The notes under the pieces: generated by a model | The model's database searches: none | Told to the model about the DNA's origin: nothing | Seen by the model: only the letters and a program-made list of their open reading frames with translations | Source of the DNA: Kistimonas scapharcae | Lineage (GTDB): Bacteria; Pseudomonadota; Gammaproteobacteria; Pseudomonadales; Endozoicomonadaceae | Direction of reading: 5' to 3' | Assembly (NCBI RefSeq): GCF_039540975.1 | Contig: NZ_BAABFL010000477.1 | Coordinates: forward strand, 8,515-72,514 | DNA: 64,000 nucleotides | Shown: piece by piece, positions 58,564-64,000 of the stretch | How the letters are laid out: each line of letters begins with the position of its first letter | Numbering within the stretch: the first letter of the stretch is position 1 | Program-made: the position numbers and the translations under genes

Positions 58564-58650
58564 AAAAAAAGCCCTGGAGGATGGGGGATTCCTGCCAGGG
58601 CCAAGGTATTCACATTCCTGAGTAGGGTCGGGGCAGACACCTACTCAAAT
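58564..58650 (-). ncRNA. Probable small regulatory RNA downstream of polA
   Basis: Leftward, two hairpins follow each other. The first is GAGTAGG/CCTACTC (58620-58646) with a C-rich loop (TGTCTGCCCCGAC). The second is the terminator GCCCTGG/CCAGGGC (58571-58601), with loop CAGGAATCCCCCATCCT and seven T. C-rich loops able to pair with ribosome sites are typical of Hfq-dependent sRNAs. Spot 42 (enterics) and ErsA (Pseudomonas) genes sit at this place near polA, but I cannot match the sequence to either. The 5' end is estimated. The second hairpin could alternatively be only the polA terminator. Confidence 0.55.
58571..58601 (-). terminator. Rho-independent terminator (sRNA and/or polA)
   Basis: GCCCTGG pairs with CCAGGGC around a 17-base loop, and seven T (58564-58570 on the leftward strand) follow. 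It lies about 200 bp after the polA stop and is the only strong terminator in that gap. Confidence 0.85.
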
Positions 58651-58806
58651 AGACCAACACAACACACAAGGAGCAGGTCGAAAAATTCCGTCTGCTTATT
58701 TACTCAGACACTGACCTAACCAAAAAGTTCCCGTTACTAACAAAAAATTTTTACTTTTTTTCATTATTTCGATGATAACGGGAACAACTCCATATTTATC
58801 AGTGGG

Positions 58807-61557
58807 TTAGTGTGCTTCATCCCAATTATCACCGATACCGACATCCACCAGCAGCGGAATCGCCAATTCTGCGGCAGCCGTCATATGTTTGCGCAGGCCA
58901 TCAACCACAGTCTCCAGACACCCCTCAGAGACTTCCAATACCAATTCATCGTGTACCTGCATGACCATCCGGGCATCCAGCCCGGACTCCGCCAGCCACT
59001 GATCCACACCGATCATGGCTTTTTTGATGATATCGGCGGCCGTTCCCTGCATGGGGGCGTTGATCGCGGTCCGCTCTGCGGCCTGCTGCCGCATCTTGTT
59101 ACGGGCATTGATCTCCGGCAGATGCAGACGTCGTCCAAACAGGGTTTCGACGTAACCCTGTTCGTGCGCCTGTTTCCGGGTGCGCTCCATATAGTCCTTA
59201 ACACCGGGGTAACGCTCAAAATAGAGATCAACGTATTCCTGTGCTGACTGACGGGAGATGCCCAGCTGTTTAGCCAGACCAAAGGCGGACATTCCGTAGA
59301 TCAGTCCGAAGTTAATAGCCTTGGCGCTGCGACGCTGGTCCGCAGTGACGCTATCAAGCGGTACACCAAAGACTTCTGCGGCAGTTGCCTTGTGGACATC
59401 CAGCCCATGGGCAAAAGCGTTGAGCAATCCTTCATCTTTGGAAAGGTGTGCCATTATGCGCAGCTCTATCTGGGAATAGTCAGCCGCAACCACCTTATAG
59501 CCTTTCGGGGCAATGAATGCCTGTCGGATACGACGGCCTTCACCGGTTCGAACCGGAATATTCTGCAGATTGGGCTCAGAGGACGACAGTCGACCGGTAG
59601 CCGTCACGGCCTGATGATAGGACGTATGGATCCGACCGCTGGCCGGATTCACCATCCGCGGCAGCTTATCGGTATAGGTAGATTTCAGTTTGCTGAGGCT
59701 ACGATGCTCAAGGATCAAGCGCGGTAGTTCGTGACTGAGCGCCAGCTCCTCCAGCACTTCTTCTGCGGTAGAAGGCTGCCCCTTGGGGGTTTTCTTGATA
59801 ACCGGCAGTCCTAGCTTGTTAAACAGCAATTCCTGCAGCTGCTTGGGTGAGCTCAGGTTGAACTCCTGTCCCGCCAGATCAAAAGCTTCCCTTTCAAGTA
59901 CCTGAAGGCGATCAGCCAGCTCAATGCTCTGTTCGCCCAGCAAATTGGCATCTACCAGTGCACCGGTTCTTTCCATGCGAGACAGAATGCCAACCAGCGG
60001 CAACTCTATACTTTCAAACACGGATTTCAGCGATGTATCCGCTTCCAGCTTTGGCCACAGGGTTTGATGCAAACGCAGGGTGATATCGGCATCTTCCGCC
60101 GCATAGGGGCCTGCCTGTTCCAGACTGATCTGGTTGAATGTCAGCTGTTTAACACCTTTCCCGGCAATATCTTCGAAACTGACGGTACTTTCCCCAAGGT
60201 ATTTCAGAGACAGACTGTCCATATCGTGTCGGGTACCGGTGGAATCCAATACGTAGGATTCCAGCATAGTGTCGAAAGCAATGCCGCGTAGCGTGATGTC
60301 ATAACGGGCCAGCACGCTTTTGTCGTACTTCAGGTTCTGGCCGACTTTCAGATGTTTCTCACTTTCCAGCAAAGGCTTCAGGGCACCGAGCACATAATCC
60401 CGCTCCAGCTGGGCAGGTGCATCCAGATAATCATGCGCAAACGGTACATAAGCCGCCTTGCCCGCCTCAACGGAGAAAGAAACACCGACCAGTTCTGCCT
60501 GCATGTAATCAAGACTGGTGGTTTCCGTGTCAAAGGCAAAGAGTGATGCCTGCTTCAGCTGATCCATCCAACGGGTGAAATCCGCTTCTGTCAGCACAGT
60601 TTCATAGACCCGTTCAACAGCCGCTGGTGCGCTAGCCGGTTCGACACCAGCCTCTTCATCGCCTTCTTTTTGAAGCTGATTGATCCAGCCCTTGAACTCC
60701 AGTTCCTGGAACCAGTGCAGAAGGGTGTCACGATCCGGCGCTTCATTACGTAAATCGCTTAATGTCAGACTCAGTTCTACATCAGTCTTGATGGTGGCCA
60801 GCTCGTAGGACAGGAATGCCTGCTCCCTGTTTTCCTCGAGTTTTTTCGGCATGGTCTTGGCGCCACGGAAGGTGAGGGTGGGCACCTTGTCCAGATTGGC
60901 GTAAATCGCCTCTAAACCGCCCAGGTTTTGCAGTAAGGCCAGCGCCGTTTTTTCACCTACGCCGGGAACACCTGGGATGTTATCCACCTTGTCACCCATC
61001 AGGGCAAGGAAATCGATAATCAGTTCCGGGCCGATGCCGAACTTGCTCTGTACACCGGGAATATCCATCACAGTATCCGTCATGGTATTCACCAGGGTGA
61101 CATGCTGGTTGACCAGCTGCGCCATGTCCTTGTCGCCGGTAGACACCACACAATCCCGGCCCGCCTCGGTCGCCATCGCAGCGAGTGTACCGATCACATC
61201 GTCCGCCTCAACCCCTTCGATCACCAGCAGTGGAAAGCCCATGGCACGAACAACGGTATGCAACGGCTCAATCTGACTGCGCAGGTCATCGGGCATCGGC
61301 GGGCGATGTGCCTTGTACTCGGGGTAAATGTCATCCCGGAAGGTCTTACCCTTGGCGTCGAACACCACCACCACCTCGCTGTCCGGATAATCTGACTGCA
61401 TCCGGCGCAGCATATTCACCACACCCTTGATGGCGCCGGTCGGCTGCCCTTTGGAACTGACCAGCGGGGGCAGGGCATGAAACGCCCGGTAGAGGTAGGA
61501 AGAACCATCTACCAGAACCAGGGGGGCGGATGTGTTTGCTGCAGGCATCAGTAACAT
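58807..61557 (-). CDS. polA: DNA polymerase I
   Basis: The host repair and Okazaki-fragment polymerase, 916 residues, full length. The N-terminal 5'-nuclease has LVLVDGSSYLYRAFHALPPL and GDKVDNIPGVPGVGEKTA. The 3'-5' exonuclease domain has FAFDTETTSLDYM near residue 340. The polymerase domain has motif A (VVAADYSQIELRIMAHL), motif B (RRSAKAINFGLIYGMSA) and motif C (MVMQVHDELVLEV). An alternative start lies at 61548 (MPAANTSAPLVL). It is divergent from the DUF2782 gene. Its 3' flank borders the prophage but the gene is not damaged. Confidence 0.98.
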   Translation of the reverse strand: MLLMPAANTSAPLVLVDGSSYLYRAFHALPPLVSSKGQPTGAIKGVVNMLRRMQSDYPDSEVVVVFDAKGKTFRDDIYPEYKAHRPPMPDDLRSQIEPLHTVVRAMGFPLLVIEGVEADDVIGTLAAMATEAGRDCVVSTGDKDMAQLVNQHVTLVNTMTDTVMDIPGVQSKFGIGPELIIDFLALMGDKVDNIPGVPGVGEKTALALLQNLGGLEAIYANLDKVPTLTFRGAKTMPKKLEENREQAFLSYELATIKTDVELSLTLSDLRNEAPDRDTLLHWFQELEFKGWINQLQKEGDEEAGVEPASAPAAVERVYETVLTEADFTRWMDQLKQASLFAFDTETTSLDYMQAELVGVSFSVEAGKAAYVPFAHDYLDAPAQLERDYVLGALKPLLESEKHLKVGQNLKYDKSVLARYDITLRGIAFDTMLESYVLDSTGTRHDMDSLSLKYLGESTVSFEDIAGKGVKQLTFNQISLEQAGPYAAEDADITLRLHQTLWPKLEADTSLKSVFESIELPLVGILSRMERTGALVDANLLGEQSIELADRLQVLEREAFDLAGQEFNLSSPKQLQELLFNKLGLPVIKKTPKGQPSTAEEVLEELALSHELPRLILEHRSLSKLKSTYTDKLPRMVNPASGRIHTSYHQAVTATGRLSSSEPNLQNIPVRTGEGRRIRQAFIAPKGYKVVAADYSQIELRIMAHLSKDEGLLNAFAHGLDVHKATAAEVFGVPLDSVTADQRRSAKAINFGLIYGMSAFGLAKQLGISRQSAQEYVDLYFERYPGVKDYMERTRKQAHEQGYVETLFGRRLHLPEINARNKMRQQAAERTAINAPMQGTAADIIKKAMIGVDQWLAESGLDARMVMQVHDELVLEVSEGCLETVVDGLRKHMTAAAELAIPLLVDVGIGDNWDEAH

Positions 61558-61715
61558 TTCGACTCAGTTGTTGACGGGTTATCGCAGGATTTTCACGCCT
61601 CTGCCCTGATAATTTACCATCGGGGCGGGTAGACTATGCGCGCTCATTTTCTGCGACAGACGACTATTCTAACGCAACCACCCGGGGTGTCAGCCCGGGA
61701 TATGTGAGGCTTGCC

Positions 61716-62123
61716 ATGAAATCGCTAACCCGCCTGCTACCACTGCTGGCTGTCACAGGTATTATTGCTGGCTGTAATACGCCGAATTCCGCATCCCAGA
61801 CTGCCGCAGAGTCCGCCAGCCAGCCTATTCCTGAAACGGTTGAACCGATGGACGAAACCGCCAGAGTCCTCGCCGATGCTGTGCGCGACGGCACCCTCAA
61901 CCTCGACAGCAACAACCTGCCGGCAGGCACCGATGTCGTGATCCGCTCCGGCGAGAAAAAAGAAATCCAGGAATTCCGCATCAACGGTTTCCTTTACGCC
62001 ATCAAGGTAACGCCCAAAGTCGGCAAGCCTTACTTTCTGGTCGCGGTGGATAGTCAGGGCAACTTTATCCGTGCCGATCAACCCCAAATGTTGATACCAT
62101 CGTGGCGAATCATGGAATGGTGA
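61716..62123 (+). CDS. DUF2782 lipoprotein
   Basis: The start is the ATG at 61716, with GAGG six bases upstream. A signal peptide (MKSLTRLLPLLAVTGIIAGC) ends in the lipobox IAGC, so the mature protein is lipid-anchored. The 115-residue mature part has the DUF2782 core: VVIRSGEKKEIQEFRINGFLYAI then KVTPKVGKPYFLV. Function is unknown. The gene is commonly found between polA and thrB in pseudomonads and relatives, as here. Confidence 0.85.
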   Translation: MKSLTRLLPLLAVTGIIAGCNTPNSASQTAAESASQPIPETVEPMDETARVLADAVRDGTLNLDSNNLPAGTDVVIRSGEKKEIQEFRINGFLYAIKVTPKVGKPYFLVAVDSQGNFIRADQPQMLIPSWRIMEW

Positions 62124-62166
62124 ACACCATCGTCCGGTACACAGAATAACGACCGTTGGAGTGGAG

Positions 62167-63144
62167 ATGTCGGTTTACACCCACCTGGAACAGCAGGATA
62201 TCGAGGCATTCCTTACCGGTTATGATCAGGGCGAGCTGGTCGATTTCCGGGGAATTGAGGCAGGGGTCGAGAACTCCAACTACTTCGTGAATACGCAGGT
62301 TGCCGGAGAACCGGATGTCCGGCGGTTTGTGCTGACCCTGTTCGAATACCAGCCCCGGGAACAGTTGCCGTTTTTCATTGATTTCATGACCCTGCTGGCC
62401 GACAACGGCCTGCCGGTTCCTGCCCCTGTCCGCAACAGACAAGGTGAAGCCCTGCTGACCCTGAAAGGTAAACCCTGCCTGCTTCAACCGCGAATGCCCG
62501 GGGAGCATCTGGAAAAGCGCGAAATCACTGCACCTAAATGTTTCACCATTGGTCGTTATCTGGCGAGTATTCACAGAATTGGTCAATCCGCCTCTATTTC
62601 ACAGGAAAACCTACGCGGTATTCCCTGGATACAGGCGCAGGTAGATCGGCTGACGCCCTTGCTCTCAGAGGCAGAGCGAGAATTCCTGACCGAACAATGG
62701 CAGGCAATTTCAAAAGAACTAAAACATTTCAGCAACCTGCCCGAAGGTTTGATTCATGCGGATCTCTTCTTCGATAACGTGTTATTCGATAACAGTGAAG
62801 TCAGCGGGATTATCGACTTCTTCCAGTCCTGCCATGACTGGCTGATCTACGATGTCTCCGTTGCGGTTAACGACTGGTGCCTGAATGACGATCTGACGTT
62901 GGATGCTGAAAAGACTGAAGCCTTTCTGAACGGCTACCAGTCTGTACGTCTTTTCACACCTGAAGAAAAACAGGCCTGGCCGGTCATTCAGCGTTTATCC
63001 TGCCTGCGGTTCTGGTTATCCCGACTGGTGACGTTTGTGCACCCGGAAGACCATCATGACAGCTACCAGAATGATGAAGCGGTTAGAACCTTTCTTGATC
63101 CGGAGAAATTCCGGGCAATGCTCGCATTACGATGCAGCATGTAA
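62167..63144 (+). CDS. thrB: Homoserine kinase (aminoglycoside-phosphotransferase fold)
   Basis: Phosphorylates homoserine in threonine synthesis. The 325-residue protein is of the APH-fold type used in Pseudomonas and relatives, not the GHMP type of E. coli. The start is the ATG at 62167 (MSVYTHLEQQDIEAFL) with GGAG ahead. Features are GVENSNYFV near residue 37, the catalytic loop LIHADLFFDNVLF near 197, and GIIDFFQSC near 215. The C-terminus is normal. It probably shares a transcript with the DUF2782 gene 43 bp upstream. Confidence 0.93.
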   Translation: MSVYTHLEQQDIEAFLTGYDQGELVDFRGIEAGVENSNYFVNTQVAGEPDVRRFVLTLFEYQPREQLPFFIDFMTLLADNGLPVPAPVRNRQGEALLTLKGKPCLLQPRMPGEHLEKREITAPKCFTIGRYLASIHRIGQSASISQENLRGIPWIQAQVDRLTPLLSEAEREFLTEQWQAISKELKHFSNLPEGLIHADLFFDNVLFDNSEVSGIIDFFQSCHDWLIYDVSVAVNDWCLNDDLTLDAEKTEAFLNGYQSVRLFTPEEKQAWPVIQRLSCLRFWLSRLVTFVHPEDHHDSYQNDEAVRTFLDPEKFRAMLALRCSM

Positions 63145-63202
63145 GCTTTTGCTCACGCTATAAAACCAAAAAAGCTAAATAGCGTGAGCAAAATGCCTTA
63201 TC

Positions 63203-63889
63203 TCAAGAAATAGCAGCCTGATCAGATGCATAATCTCCATTAGGAATTTCCGGTATTAATGGCTTCTTCAGCTTTTCTACCACATGCTGTTCTTTATAGG
63301 CCCAAGAAATTGCCTGATGATATTTATCCGGATCATAACCTGTCGCTTTTCTTATTGTCTCTTGTGCAAAGCCTTTTAGAGAAGCGAATTTTAACATACC
63401 AGTCCGGATGGCAATAATACTGGAAACATCTGTAGAAAATTGTTTTCTCTCTACGAAATAAGCCAAGTCATCTTTAACTTTCCTAGGGCGCGAAGTCGCC
63501 ATTGGATCCAATCCATAGAGAAATAACAACTCCAGACACCGTTTTCTTTTAATTATTTGCTTATCTTTTCTACCTCTGAAACTCCTGTAATCAAACTCAC
63601 TAAGACGTAGAAAATAATCTAATAGATAGATATAACCACAACGGCAATTATAATCTGCTCCGTTCTCAAGAAGGAATGTAACCATTGTAGGTTTTCCCAT
63701 TTCACAGGCGTGGTAGAGCAAACATCGATTGCTTACTTGAGAACTAACAGAATATCCATATCGAAACAGTCTTTCAAATAAAAGACATGATTCACAATCT
63801 ATTGCAGTGAGCAGGGTACTATTTGATGTGAACTGACTTTGTAATACATCAGCAATAAATTGCTCTGGTAGCACTTTTACTGTAGCCAC
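63203..63889 (-). CDS. Ankyrin-repeat-like hypothetical protein (228 aa)
   Basis: Residues about 20-100 resemble two to three ankyrin repeats: STLLTAIDCESCLLFERLFRYGY and LLYHACEMGKPTMVTFLLENGADYN, where L-x-x-A...LL..GAD is typical. The C-terminal half is basic and helical, not recognised. No signal peptide. AT-rich relative to thrB. Ankyrin proteins are frequent in host-associated Oceanospirillales and may act as effectors, but this is inference. 63890-64000 shows no gene. Confidence 0.6.
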   Translation of the reverse strand: MATVKVLPEQFIADVLQSQFTSNSTLLTAIDCESCLLFERLFRYGYSVSSQVSNRCLLYHACEMGKPTMVTFLLENGADYNCRCGYIYLLDYFLRLSEFDYRSFRGRKDKQIIKRKRCLELLFLYGLDPMATSRPRKVKDDLAYFVERKQFSTDVSSIIAIRTGMLKFASLKGFAQETIRKATGYDPDKYHQAISWAYKEQHVVEKLKKPLIPEIPNGDYASDQAAIS

Positions 63890-64000
63890 AGCATCAAGCG
63901 CTATTGTATATATATCCTTACCTGATTACCACTGTGGCTCAGCCAGCTTGAGAAGCCTTGCTGGCATGGGGCAGGTTCGCGCAGCCATGTAACCCAGCCT

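Noticed and set aside
58441..58676. The two AACACACAAGGAG copies as attL and attR
   Set aside because: They are only 220 bp apart on the same side of the prophage, so they cannot be its two ends. At most one is part of attR.
1..64000. CRISPR array or tRNA genes
   Set aside because: No regularly spaced short repeats with unique spacers were seen, and no convincing cloverleaf sequence was found at the prophage end or elsewhere. I could not run a covariance search.

Overview
The window is mostly one prophage (about 1-58.5 kb, left end outside the window) joined on the right to core genes of a gammaproteobacterium. The host block at 58.8-64 kb holds polA, a DUF2782 lipoprotein gene and a homoserine kinase, an arrangement familiar from Pseudomonas and Oceanospirillales-type genomes. 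An ankyrin-like gene and AT-richer accessory genes make me favour an Oceanospirillales (Endozoicomonas-like) host. That is inference, not a typed identification. The phage genes are GC-rich and tightly packed; the inserted genes at 7.6-18.9 kb and 37.0-37.7 kb are visibly AT-richer.

Layout. 1-4.1 kb: leftward block of small unknown phage genes with strong Shine-Dalgarno sites, two terminators and a duplicated hairpin operator. 4.6-7.6 kb: terminase genes. 7.6-18.9 kb: accessory island holding a diverged partial copy of the terminase gene, a membrane protein, a truncated 459-aa protein, a PD-(D/E)XK nuclease-like protein, a lipoprotein, an IS3 remnant, a GmrSD-type DUF262/DUF1524 restriction gene and an integron-like attC site. 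18.9-20.7 kb: three leftward unknown phage genes. 20.8-47.1 kb: rightward structural and lysis operon (portal, appendage, XhlA-like protein, scaffold, SU10-type capsid protein, adaptor, nozzle, fibre, GNAT, three internal virion proteins, a 2839-aa ejection protein with an HEVGH zincin motif, M15 endolysin, 3-TM holin). No tape measure, sheath or tube gene is seen, so a short-tailed (podovirus-like) virion is likely.

47.1-58.4 kb: early and lysogeny region. Leftward XRE regulator, Cas4/RecB-like nuclease, DUF669 protein and Sak4-like ATPase form a recombination module. It is divergent from a primase-polymerase/helicase. Then come a PAS-LuxR regulator, a zinc-ribbon protein with an apparently leaderless promoter, a Lar-like anti-restriction protein, a nuclease, a KilA-N-like antirepressor candidate, an excisionase and a tyrosine integrase. 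The prophage ends just past the integrase, beside a probable sRNA gene downstream of polA.

Most noteworthy: a GGACGACA motif repeated in seven leaders of the late operon, two different appendage proteins sharing one N-terminal anchor, the cassette-like island inside the late operon with a 92%-identical terminase scar, and the PAS-LuxR/KilA-N regulatory set.
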